This document shows, one piece after another, positions 14,888-27,100 of a stretch of DNA of 64,000 nt (its first letter is position 1; each line of letters opens with the position of its first letter). The notes beneath the pieces were generated by a model, which saw nothing but the letters and a program-made list of their open reading frames with translations, was not told the origin of the DNA and did no database searches. Both the position numbers and the translations under genes were made by a program. Origin of the DNA: Solenopsis invicta (lineage: Eukaryota > Arthropoda > Insecta > Hymenoptera > Formicidae); assembly GCF_016802725.1 (NCBI RefSeq), contig NC_052665.1:16560501-16624500 (forward strand). The letters run 5' to 3'.

Positions 14888-15250
14888 TTTTGCTCCACCA
14901 CCTCTTCGCACAATCCTTCTCTTATTATCTCACGATTTTCTCCCCTCCGCCATACTCTGTCCTTCTCTGTTTCACATCGTTCCTTCCTTCTATGGCTGTC
15001 TCTTTTTCCTCCCCAGATGCCACGTCTATCCCTCCCTTTCTGTCTCCCTCTCACATTCTTACTCTCTTCTTTTTCCGTATCGTAAATAGTTCTTCTTTAG
15101 CTCGCACAATTTCTTTCTTTTTCTCACCGTTTTGTTCTATCCTTCTTTCCAATATGTATGTGTCCACTTCTTTCCCCTCATCCATACATTCTTCTCTTAC
15201 TCATACAGTCTGTCTTTCTCCTCGATTCACTCTATCTTTCTCTCGCACAT
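14776..15250 (+). repeat. Long pyrimidine-biased tract with (CT)n
   Basis: Mostly C and T on the plus strand for about 475 bases, with a (CT)n core at 14850-14882. The 143- and 175-codon frames are low-complexity Ser/Leu/Phe/Pro artefacts. Confidence 0.85.
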
Positions 15251-17740
15251 AGATCAAAGGTACTATCTAGGTGGTGGTCGTACTCACCCCTTCTGGTGCA
15301 TGCGCACTCCACGTACAGCTATCCCCTTCTTTTAATTTCCTACCCTCAGCTGTTCGACGCACGCGGTAAAGATCTCCGTGGCCTATTTCGCGAAGATTGA
15401 CGATTAAACAAGTCTGTCGAAAAACTTTTCAATAGGCAATTGACTTAATTAGATAAAGTTTAAACATAGATATATAATTTTGTATTTTTCTATTTTAACA
15501 TATGTTTGACGAACACAATGACGAAAGAATGGTTTCATCGTCATGAGATAATTCACACTGCAATTTTGCAAATAAATTTTTAGAATGTGTTTTGTAAATC
15601 TATTCAAGCGTACGGTTATAAATTTTAACTAAATAAAGATTTTAGCTAAATAATTTAACGATATTTTATAAAACGTTTAAATATTTATTAGGATTAAGTT
15701 AATTAATGTTTTTTTATAAAATTAAAGTTAATAGCCTATAAAATTATTTCAATTACATTAAAAGTTACATGAACAAAAAACTAACTATATTAAAAGTTTA
15801 AATTAACTTAAGAGTTAATTTTGAAAAGCTTTATTCATATTAAATTAGAAATTCGTAATTTTTTTAAGTTAGACTACGCAAAACATTTATATGGAGCATC
15901 AAACACATTTTTAATAATTTATTTGTAAATTAAGAGTTTATATAAAATAATAAAAAATATTTTTTTTTTTTTTTGGTAAATATGCAGAAAAGATTACATC
16001 TCATCGATTTCATTGGCCTTAGCATATGTTATAGAGGTGAAGGTATTAATCAACTTTTTTTTTAAAGATAAATTTTTACATAGATAAATTTTTAACTCAT
16101 GAAAAAAGATAATAGTTTGTATTTCAAAAGTAAAGTTAAATATTAAATCTTTGTCGAAGTGGTAGGACGCCCGCACGGAATTTGAAAAATCCAGGTTCGA
16201 ACTCTGGTTGAGGTGTTATTTTTTCGCTAGAAAATACTTTATAATTTTTCCGAAGAAAGGAGATATTATATATGCTTCTTAAAAGCATTAATATTACTAG
16301 TCTCGCTTCATGACTGTGTTTTAAGTCCGACGAATATGCGGCACGCAATTTGAGTTAGAAATTTGTAAAAAGAACAAACAATTAAAAATTATTATTCGAT
16401 ACCAAGAACCGCTGTGACTGATAATAGGCCTTCTAGTCGTTTGTTTTAAAAATTAAATCATTTAAAATTAACTACGTTAAGTTAAAATTTACTATTTAAT
16501 TTTTTTTTAATTTTTTTTTTTACTAGTGTTAGAACTCCTGCATTTTATATTATACACATATAAGAATCAATTTATTGAATTTGAATATTATAATATTTGT
16601 AGTTATTATGTCATCGTTCTTATCATATAAATTTCAGTATCATATAAGAAATGTTCGAAAATTTAAATTTATACTTCTGAAAATGATTGAAAAACGTAAT
16701 ATTTCTGGAAAGTAAGATAAACACGTGTGCTAACAGATACGTTATCTGATTGCGGAATATTCTTATATGATACGTACAGGATGGGAAAGAGCTCGTGATA
16801 CATTTTACGTAAAAAAATTTGCTGGTTTATATTTTTATTACATTTTTTTTATTTTTAACAACGCGTATTATATATTGTAAAAAAGTCGCGAAAATCATTA
16901 TTTGCGTTCCACCCGTTATTAAAATCACAATTAAATTAATAAATTTTATTAATAGAATGTACATATAAATATGATTAACAATAATATATATTTCATAATT
17001 TTGAGAAATATACTGAAACCTGCATTATTAGAAGAACTTGCCTTATAAATAAATGTATGTAAGATAAATTCCTTTATATTTATACTTTCCCATATAGTAT
17101 TGAAAATTTTAAGAATCGCAATTCCCAGATTTTGAAATTGGGACATTTAAATGTAAAAAATTAAATTCATAGAAATTGATAAAGAACCGGAAGGAATAAT
17201 CAGCAAATAGGTTGCACTATCTAAAATTTCAAAAAATTTCAAAAAATTCTAGGAAATTTGAGATTCTGAAAATTTTTAATTATTTTTCATTACTTTACAT
17301 TGTTACAATATTTTTGCAAGAAATATATAGATGAACGGAATGACACAACGCATAGATATCGGCATTGCGAGCATGCGGAATGAAAGAGGGATTGTTATAA
17401 GGATCATTGAGGGATGAATTCTCTCATCACACTCGCCAATACTACTGTCACAAACTGTGTTTATTTTTATCATTAATGTATATTATTTATTATAAATAAG
17501 TTAGAAACATTGATTTTGGGCATGATAGGTGTTTACAATTTTATACACAGAGAAAGAATACCCAACATATTTTACGCTCCCAGAAGAGTGGTGTACGCCT
17601 CCTGACGAAGGAGAGATGATTTACAAATGAACCTAACAGCCCCTTGGAGACTCTTACACGTCGTTTACTCGTCGGTTTCTCGATTAGGGTTGTACAAAGC
17701 CTAGTAGTTGCAACCGATCTCCATTTGTTTATTTCTCGAT
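15251..17740. other. Gene-free AT-rich stretch with a tRNA-like fragment
   Basis: Nothing recognised apart from 16153-16216. Confidence 0.5.
16153..16216 (+). repeat. tRNA-like fragment (tRNA-derived repeat)
   Basis: AGTGGTAGGACGCCCGC resembles an A-box, and GGTTCGAACTC is a B-box inside a T-arm CCAGG-TTCGAAC-TCTGG. The acceptor stem does not close, so this is not a functional tRNA. Its 3' flank (TTATTTTTTCGC) resembles that of 35262-35312. Confidence 0.5.
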
Positions 17741-19364
17741 AAAGTTTCTCATGCACGCACAAGCAAAGTCACTCCCTCGCCTTCTTTCCATCTTGCTTCC
17801 TCTCTCTATTCTCGCCAACCCCTCTCTCCTTTTTTTTTCTTACACGCGAGCATACGCTCACGCAATTGCACAAGTACGCATACATATGCACAGAGACGCA
17901 CCCACAATAATGCACTTACGCATATACACATGCATACATTCTTTTTTTCTCATTTGTTCATTCGAATTTCTCACTAGCATCGTTTTGCACTTCGTGTCCT
18001 GCACACGCGTTATCTCTCCTTCCCTCTCTGCCATCATCCGTTTAATCACGCGTTCTCAATGAAAATCAAGCAGTATTACTATTATTAATTATTATTACTA
18101 TTATTATTTTATCATTATAATTATTATAATCATTATTATAATTATTAGTGGTATTATTCAATATTATTTGTTGGTATCCGCTTAATATATAATATATTAT
18201 CCAATGTATTTATATATATATATATTATTTATTTATATATATATACTTTTTTTCATATAAACTCAGTGTTTCAACCAAGGTGGGTGTGACACAACTAAGG
18301 TATATGACACATACTGCCCGGTGTATGTGCGTGCGCGACGCCGGCGGGGTCCGGTGATGTTCAAGCCGTTGCACGTATCGGTGTCCGAACGGGAAATCCC
18401 AGACCTCGGCCGACCGTTTAAGAGAGGATCGTCTCCATCAGCGCGACGTACTCTCCGAGTTCGCGCATAACTCCCGTTATCGCTATCTCTCCGCGATTGC
18501 ACCTAGTGAAACCGTTCTCGACTTGGGACAAATCGTCTCGTAATACCTTACTCTAGTTCGCGTTACTCGCGAACCGAGTTCATCTTAAAAAATCCTTCGC
18601 GTTTCCACCCTCGAAAAAACTGGCAAGGTCCGGCTTGTCATTATCCTTGTGGCTTCCGCGCGTTGTCGTAGCTTTTTTTCGCGATGCTGAGACGAACTTG
18701 ATTTTAAAATCGAGAGAGAAGAGGAATCTTTCTCCTTCATTGACAGCGTGCACGCGTAATTGTAAAATTTTGTTTTTTTCTTGCATTTTTAGCTATTCCG
18801 TTCCTTTAATCGTATCTTCTAATAGAGAAAAAAACCTTAATGGTTAATCTTGCTTCTGCTCTGTTCTTTCCGCGCTTTCCTCAATCGAATGTTGCCTTCT
18901 TTATTTTACATTTTATTTTATACTAATTTGTAGAGCTTTTCTTCCAATTTCTCAAATTCATCGTTAATTCATTTCAATTACTTCCTTTTTCGTTTCTCAT
19001 TCGTCTGCTTTTACCCGTGTCATCGGGTAAGGAGGGAAGGTGGCGAAAATCGCGACTTCGAGAAGATATCGAACCGTCGGAGAGTACGAGCAACGGGCAG
19101 CGCGCTAGCCAGCATATGACCGAGCGCAGGCAGTGAGCAGTTCATACGTACGTACACTGTATAATGTGGATACGGGGCGAGCGAGAGGCATGAAGCCCCC
19201 CTCTTCCAAGGGAGAGGGGACCCATGATCTTGGCTGCGCGCGGTAGCTGTGCCATTGCGTGGGAGGACGAGGACCATACGAAGGGAGAACCGCGACGAAC
19301 TCCTCCTTCCTCGTCACGCTCAAGAGATTCACCCTCGAAAAAGCGGGGCGCTTAATGCTCATTT
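17741..19364. other. Mixed GC-rich and simple-sequence stretch
   Basis: Pyrimidine-rich at 17755-18045, (ATT)n-like at 18068-18170, TA repeats at 18209-18245, GC-rich at 18290-18560 and 19020-19350. If the Galphaq transcript runs far enough this may be UTR. No protein recognised. Confidence 0.4.
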
Positions 19365-19387
19365 ATAAGAAATTTCTCCGTTCTTAA

Positions 19388-19575
19388 AGAAATCGTCTTT
19401 GCAAATCGAGGCGAGATTTCCTCGTTCCCGAGAATATTACAGGGATCTCATATTCCTTAGGAATTCATCTCTGCAAGACGAAACCCTTCGTCTATAAGGA
19501 ATTCGTTCTTGCAAATCAGGACTCCTTATTCCGGAGGGATTCGCTCGCGGCTCAAGGAACGTTCTCCTCGCGCAA
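19388..19575. repeat. Degenerate 38-bp tandem repeat with hairpins
   Basis: Units start GGAATTCATCTCTGCAAG (19460), GGAATTCGTTCTTGCAAA (19498) and GGATTCGCTCGCGGC (19537), with a diverged GAAATCGTCTTTGCAAA at 19388. Some units contain short palindromes (AGACGA...TCGTCT). Confidence 0.65.
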
Positions 19576-20195
19576 TCCGGCACGCATAGCCGGCAAAGAG
19601 AGGAGACGGCAGAGAGAGATATCTGCGGGCTCCTCCCGCGCGCCTTAATTATCTAAGTCACATCGAACAGACGCAATTCCCTCTGCAGTATCTTTCGCTT
19701 TCGCAAACGCGAAGTTTCCCTCAAATCTGCATACACACATTCTCTCACTTTCTTTCTCGCACACTCGTTTTTACTTTCTTTCTTTCTCCTCTTTCTCTCT
19801 CCGCCACTACCGCTGGTATATTTTTCGCTCTTTCTCTCTCTCTCTCTCTCTCCCTCTCTCGCGCTCTAATTCATTTCTCATTCTTTTTATATATTATATA
19901 TATATATAACAATATTTATATGATGAATTTTTAATGGATTCGAGTCACATGCAGAAAAACTTTGAGTCGTTTGTGGCACAGATAAAAAGGAAAAAAACAA
20001 AAATACTTTGGCTTTCGCGTGACTCTCTAAACGAAGGATATTCCTCATAATTCAGTATATATTTGAGAAAAAAGAAAAAGTAGAAAAAGAAAATAGAAAG
20101 GAAAGAAGAAAAGAAAAACAACACCACACTAGTAAATGGCACTAGAATTGTTCTCACTTGTGTCATCGAATCTAATTCGCGATTAAAAAGCCCGG
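19576..20195. other. Simple-sequence stretch, no gene
   Basis: CT-rich to about 19865, TA repeat near 19886-19907, then a purine-rich run at 20068-20120. Confidence 0.5.
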
Positions 20196-20228
20196 TTTAT
20201 TTTATTTTATTTTATTTTATTTTATTTT
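20196..20228 (-). terminator. Tandem overlapping AATAAA poly(A) signals
   Basis: Plus-strand (TTTTA)n reads on the minus strand as repeated AATAAA, each usable as a cleavage and polyadenylation signal. It lies about 840 nt 3' of the Galphaq stop at 21069. It may be only a pentanucleotide microsatellite. Confidence 0.4.
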
Positions 20229-20398
20229 TTTCGTTCGCTTGCCTCGCCGTTTCGTCTCTTCAGTTTCTTCTCCTCCGCTGAGATCTCTTGGACTCGAGAC
20301 GAACACAGACGGACGCGCCATTAAAAATCCACGCGGCACAGCCGCGCCGTGTGTCACGCTCACGTACGTGAAACATTTGGTTCGCCCCATCGTTCTCA

Positions 20399-20472
20399 CA
20401 CGCAAACACACACATACGCGCACGTACACACACAAACACACACGCACACGCACACATACGCACGCAAACACA

Positions 20473-20531
<59 letters not shown>
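20399..20531. repeat. Compound CA/TA microsatellite
   Basis: An interrupted (CA)n with CG steps (20399-20474) runs into an uninterrupted (TA)n to 20531. It produces spurious open frames on both strands. Confidence 0.95.
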
Positions 20532-20535
<4 letters not shown>

Positions 20536-21068
20536 CAACGATATCCGAGACCCTTGGGTGTTGACGCATCCTCGGTTCGGGAGTGGGACGCATTCGCCCG
20601 CGATATCGACTAAGAACTAATCTACAAAAGAAAGGTAACAAATCCCAAAACGGGACCCGATGTACGAGAGAACCGAATTGACTCGCGCGAGTTGGTATCA
20701 ACAGTGAAGAGTAACGCTTGTGACGCTTTTAAGTCCTTGTTCGCCTTCTTACTCGCTCCACGCTTTTACTTCCTTCACAATTACGTGTGTATTACGCGTC
20801 TAGTTAATCGTGCTGGTACAACACTCGATGCGACGAAGCTCAATGCGGCGCGACGTACATATCGATATATGCGTGCGTATGCATGCGTATACGACGACAC
20901 CACGAGTTTCTGTCTCGTTTCCGTCTCGCGTCTCTTTGTCGTTTTCTTCACGTCGTTTTCATGGATCATGCTCGCGAGTCAATGAAGTAGTAATCTCGCA
21001 CTGATACATTGGTCAGGGTGCGAGAGAAACTGGTCGAGTCCACTCGGATTTGCAGCGCATTTTGCCGC

Positions 21069-21151
21069 CTAAACCAGATTGTACTCCTTCAGATTGGACT
21101 GTAGAATAGTGTCCTTTACCGCTGCGAACACGAATCTGATGTTCTCCGTAT
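21069..21151 (-). CDS. Galphaq: Galphaq alternative terminal exon 8B (C-terminus KEYNLV)
   Basis: 83 nt to a TAG at 21071-21069, acceptor with a good tract (ATCTTTTTTTATTCCACAG|ATACG). Completes Asp327 and encodes TENIRFVFAAVKDTILQS then NLKEYNLV, the canonical Gq C-terminus shared with vertebrates and bound by Gq-coupled receptors. It is the most 3' exon of the gene. Confidence 0.96.
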
Positions 21152-24100
21152 CTGTGGAATAAAAAAAGATACGTGTTTAAATACCAGAGTATATCCTTGA
21201 GATTTGCTCAAGAGAAACGTTTAACTGATTGCATAAAATACTGTGTTTGGTACATGCTATGAATGATCCTCTTTCTCTTCAAATGAAATTTTCAACTTAT
21301 AATTTGTAATTATAATAGTATTTAAAATCTTCTAAGACTTCTCTGATACATATATGCTGCTAAATATTCTTAAAATTGAATCTTAAGACTAACGATGGTG
21401 GGTATGTGTACTTGTTTGTATCATATCACGCTACGCTAATTATTGTGAATAATATTGAATGCTATATAAATAATATAAATTATTGATCCTTAATATAGAT
21501 AATATTAAAGATCTCTCTTGAAAGGGTTAACATAAAAGTAGCGCAAAACGAAGATCGACACTTACCCTAAGCAAGAAGCTTCAAACCCTGGACAGTCATG
21601 ACACACATGCAGCATGCAATTTCCTTCAAGATACTTTTTGTAGCAATACAAAAGAGAAACCCATAAATGTAATTTCCTTTTTAGTACTTGTTTTAAAAAA
21701 GCTTAAATATATTAGTAATGCAAAAAAATGAAAGATTAGTAATGCAAAAAATTGAAGAAGTTGCAGCAGTTCTGTTAATATACATTTAAAAAGTTAGAAT
21801 AATGCATATTAAAGCGCAAAATATTTTACTAAGTATTTATATGAATATTTTACAATAATCAAAATTATTGTATTTTTTTCATATTAAGCGACGTTTGTAG
21901 GCGAATGGAACTTTAATCAAAAGTAATGGAATATTCTATTCTTGCCAGACTCTGTAGTAATGATAGACTTAATAAAAATATCGCAAGGAGCCTTTGCTTG
22001 TTACAAAGGCATATTAGTAACGCAATGTTGCAAGAAATGGAATTTATTTTAGTAATTATTAGAGCGAACATCAATTACTATATTCCTTTTATTTAGGGAT
22101 TATACAAGGCTTTGATAATATATTTTTACTTAACGTATATGTTGTAATATGTTGTCAACGATAAAACTGGCAGTTGTTTTCGAAATTTTCGGAAGTAAAT
22201 TTGTTGTATCCGTAGTCGACAACCAACCGCCGAGAATGACACAGACCTAAGCTGTGGATTAAATTTTAGAAAGCAACATATAATATTTAACAAATGATTC
22301 GTTTTTTACCATAACATTTGTCAAGTATCACTGTACTATTTAGTACTCCTTTAGTACCTGTTGAAATTATACTGAGGTAGCTTTGTTGTAAATCTATTGT
22401 ACAAGTCTACGTCATTTTCGGCGTCCAAATATTAAATAATATCGTCAAGAATCTGCGTATACTTGATAGTATTTATATTGTCGCGTTAAGCAAGATTGAA
22501 CTCCTTAAGCGCAGATTGCATGATTGTATCCTTAACAGCGCAGAATACAAGCTTGATGTTTTCCGTATCTGATGGTTAATTCCATGAACGCAGCATGCAA
22601 AATATAAATCGGGCATCATTGAGATTGGTCAGCACCACTTTATGTCTTTGAAAAATCAACCTGGTACCAAATTTGTCAATATTTATCTTGTTTTAATATT
22701 TTCTTCTAATATTTCGTAATAATCCAGTAATTCGGTAAGAAATTGAGAACTATATACAACATATTTATAAAACAATATATACTAAGTAATCAATACTTAT
22801 ATGATTGAAACAATAAATTTCAGAAATTAAAATTGTTGCGACCATTTATATTATTTATAATTTATCTTACTTCAATATACTCATTTCTTTTTTCAATAAA
22901 TAACTATCCTGTAAGTAATATTTTATCCATTAGAAATATTTTATTCTCTCTTATTGTATCATTTATTTTATGCAATTGTTTATATGATGATATAAATATA
23001 TATTCTTGCTCTCTTCATTGAAAAAAAAATGTTCTTCGTAGGTTGATTTTTCAATGGTGCATTTGTAACATTTGATTACACACCTGATTATATGGGAGGC
23101 AGGCAACATACAAGCTCTGTACAAGACACAACACATCGAAGAACTGTTATAAAGCGAAAGAAATACGGTATTTTGGTACGCGGGAATTATCAAGGAACTA
23201 GCTTACCTGTGGCACACGTAAAGTGGGAATAAATAATCTTCTCACTGTCCGGATTCAAATCGACGAACATTCTCAATATAAATTCCCTAGCTTGTATAGC
23301 GTCTCTCTGCCGACCTGCGAAATACACAAGCGAGGGAAGGGTATGTAGCATTACTTCATTTATCTACAAAACGAGTATATTACGAAATCAGTATTTTTTA
23401 GCGATCGCCTAACAACCAGACGATTAATCGGTACGCATCGAGGTTTTCGCCAGATGTAAATACAAGGACAAGATGTAAGCTGGAATCTGGCCAAGACAAA
23501 GTTACAGGATTTCATGTTTTACAAGACAGGAATATATCTGCAGGAAATGTCGCGCGACATCGGTTTCGCTTATGTGCATAGTGTAATGCGAAACGCAGAC
23601 GGATATTGATCTATTTTAATGGAATAATGTTGTACTCCACTCAAATCCAATATACGCTCTCCAAGGACAGCTTATTAAATTAGTCGTAGTGAACATCAAA
23701 GAAGCCTTTCGAAAGCCCCTCATTAATAAGCTAGAGAGCTTATGTAAGAACACCGAGTACAATTTTGCAAATTCGAAACAGAGTTGCTTGCACGTAGTAA
23801 TAAATTCTTCATCGTGAACTAAGAATTTCAGTTTAATGTGTAACCTTTGGTATATTTAGAATTTCAGTGTGTCGATGTAACTTTTGCCAAGCGTTCAATA
23901 ATTAATAATGACAATTTACAAAGTTATAAATTACAACGCAGGATATGACGAGCGTTTTGATTGTTGCTATTAGATTAACTAGCTTCAATCTACAAGTTAA
24001 TTTTATTTCAAGATTGCTACTGATTATCGCAAATTACGCATAGATGTTTAACGTTATAAGTTTGATACGTATTAAAGTGACTTTGCAAATAGATTATTGT

Positions 24101-27100
24101 TAATAATAAATAATAATCACGCGCAAATTCAGATATGTCGGAGCGGCAAAATTACAAATAAAGAGCATGAGAATTGCACGAAATATCATTATTCGACAAA
24201 TATTACTGGGAAATCTACGTTTTCTGCTCGGGACACACTCAGTAATTCGGACCGACCTGTCGCACATGTAAAGTGAGAGTAGCACATTCGGTCAGGATCG
24301 GGATTACAATTGAGATACACCTTTAAGATGAACTCCCTGGCCGGCACATCTTGTTGTTTCGGGCCTATATCATAGAACTTATTTATTTACTAATATTGAA
24401 ATAAACAATCTCTCATCGCACTTCACTCAGCCTGTGTGTTTTGAGGTAAATTAAATTAATAATTTAATAAAAGATCGATTAATGCTTTCTTTTTTATTTC
24501 TGTGAGAGCACAACAGTGGAACTTCCAATATATTTTTATCTTTTAATAAACATCTTGCGTTGAGAGTTATTACCATTTTTAAATATGTCATATAAGATCT
24601 GGCCCGACTGATTAACAATCAAAATGGATATTTAATATTTCATATTGATATTCATGATAATCGTTTACAGATCTTAGTACTTTTAAAGAAAAGAACATGG
24701 TTGTAATATCTGAATAACTTACCATCATATTCTGGAAAGTAGTCGACGAGATGAGAGTACATAATCTTTTCTTCTAGCAGATCTTTCTTGTTGAGAAACA
24801 GGATAACAGAGGAGTGTTGAAACCAGGGATATGTTATAATCGTTTTGAACAGTGCTTTACTTTCTTCCATTCGATTCTAAAAAAAGACAGATGGATTATA
24901 ACAGCGCGTTCAAGTTCGTCAATAATTTCCACATACGCGTTTGAAAATATTATATTTACCTCGTTCTCCGATTCAAATAGAATTTGATCATATTCACTTA
25001 GAGCTACTAAAAATATAATTGAAGTAACGTTCTCGAAACAATGGATCCACTTTCTTCTTTCCGACCTCTGCCCTCCGACATCTACCATCCTGCAAATAAC
25101 ACTTCAATTAAACTGAGTACTGATAATAGTTAAACGAAATATAGTCGAATCTTCCCATTTTTAATTTAGACTAATTTATTAAATATTTTCTTCTAATGCA
25201 ATTCAAACTTGAGAAAATTTAGATTTATTACTAATAAGAATTAATATATGGGAAAAATTATTTTAAAATATCTTTAAAGGCAGTTGAAGAAAGAAAGCAT
25301 ATGAAGATTCAGCTATATAATCTTCCTGACTATTAAAAAGTATAATCTATCAAATATGATTTCTTTTTTAAGCTTTTCAATATTAAGAAACTCATAGGAC
25401 AAATCGGGTCATAAATCAAAGCCCTAGGAGGATGATCCTTAAACCTCAATAAACTCAACGAATCAAATGTTATGTACTATTATAAACTTATTACTAGAAA
25501 AGTTTCTATTTGAAGATATATCTTAAAATCAAAGATATAAACCTAGATTTTATAATAGAAAATAAACTATTATATATTACATTATACAAATTAACAAAAT
25601 AATAAATTCTCAATTTTATTGTAAACAATTATAGAAAAAAATTAATAAAGGACTAATGAGACTAAGACGCTGTTGTTGGTGCGTGTAATTCTGTATTTAT
25701 TCAATATAAATAATTATAGATTAAATAAATACATGTTCTCTTTTTTGACCCGATTCATTCTAATTTACTTTAACAATAAAATCTGCAATAAGTCTAATGA
25801 TTCTAACGCATTCATAGAAAGGTTTATTATTCTCAATCGCAACTAAATAATTACGAATGATATTAATATAAAAATTCACCGCATGCACTAGCATTATTGT
25901 AACGATACATTAAACAAACAAACAGCGAATGCAAATTTAAACTGTTAAGGTTTAAAAAATTGTTCACGCTACAATAAATGCGAAGAGTCATTAATGCTCC
26001 ATTTAATCCGCCCATAAGATATGGTATATTTTAGAAAGTTTCCAATAAATTAATTTTTATATTTGTTGTTTGTTCGCTTAAGCACGTTCATCTTTAGCTG
26101 AACAAACTAATTTTTAAATAATATAACACACATAAAAAAACGTGCAAATATCGGAGCTTTTTCAAAATAATTAAATATATAAAATTATATATACACACAC
26201 ACATATATATGTATAATTATATATAATTTTACATATAACTCCCTTTCATCTTTTCCCTTTCTAAAAAAAGAGAATATTATAAAATTATATAACTGGACTT
26301 TGAATTTTATTTAAATTTTTGATCTAACTTTAAATACCTTTGTAACATTTTATACTTGTTAATAATTTTATTAATAATTAAACCCAAGTTTTATTGAAGC
26401 AATCAATTTCAAAATAAATTATATATCACAGTTATTTTATTTTCATTCCAGAAGTTTATTCCAGAAGAATTACTTAAAATATGTTCCTACATTTTCCATA
26501 TGCTTAAAGGTTCATTATTCTTAATTTAGTAATAATTAAAGCTACTATGTTCATATATTAAAATCTATTTTAAATTCATTAAAAAAAAAAAAAATTACAT
26601 TCAAAATTATTGCAATGAGGGAAAGAAAGAGATTTAAATAGTTCATAGTGCTTCTTATGTACGGAGAAATCTTGCGTGAGAAATGTCTGGAAATATCTAA
26701 AAATAACTCGAGTGCACATTGGAAGGTATAGAATCGGATTGAAAGACTATTAGTACCTAAATATGATGGAATCCAGATCAAACGGATATTCTATAATTCC
26801 GGTGGTGGGAGCTCGTGCCCGGAGGATGTCTTGCTCGGTCGGAAGGAAATCAGGCTTTTCGATACGCTCTAGGTCACTAAGATAACTGCAAAACGAAACA
26901 AAAAGCTGCTATCTGGAAATGCATGCCATGCGTGGTACAGTTAAAAATATCTATAAATAATCATAAAAACAAGGAAATAACAATTCTCGTAAAAAACAAT
27001 TCTCACACATGCTTGTCCATTGGTTTAGCCTGAAAAAATTTTTTAACCGGTCGATGCCGAGTCCTGAGACTTGCTTTACTTTAATATATTTTATAATATT

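Larger units (their letters stand above)
20196..21068 (-). other. Galphaq: Probable Galphaq 3' UTR after exon 8B
   Basis: Follows the exon 8B stop. I see no nearer AATAAA on this strand. At 20196-20228 the plus strand is (TTTTA)n, which on the transcribed strand gives a run of overlapping AATAAA hexamers about 840 nt past the stop. The segment carries the TG/TA microsatellite at 20399-20531, which would sit in the mRNA. The true cleavage site is not visible, and the UTR may be longer. Confidence 0.5.

Noticed and set aside
14658..15252. 143- and 175-codon plus-strand frames
   Set aside because: Low-complexity Ser/Leu/Phe translation of a pyrimidine tract.
16136..16348. A functional tRNA gene
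   Set aside because: The T-arm and B-box are present but the acceptor stem and anticodon arm cannot be closed, so it is called a tRNA-derived repeat.
20239..20613. Open frames of up to 124 codons on both strands
   Set aside because: They run through the CA/TA microsatellite (Ile-Tyr and Thr-His runs) and have no domain.
24652..24720. Extension of Galphaq beyond residue 291 in exon 6 frame
   Set aside because: It lies past a consensus GTAAGT donor and does not match the family.
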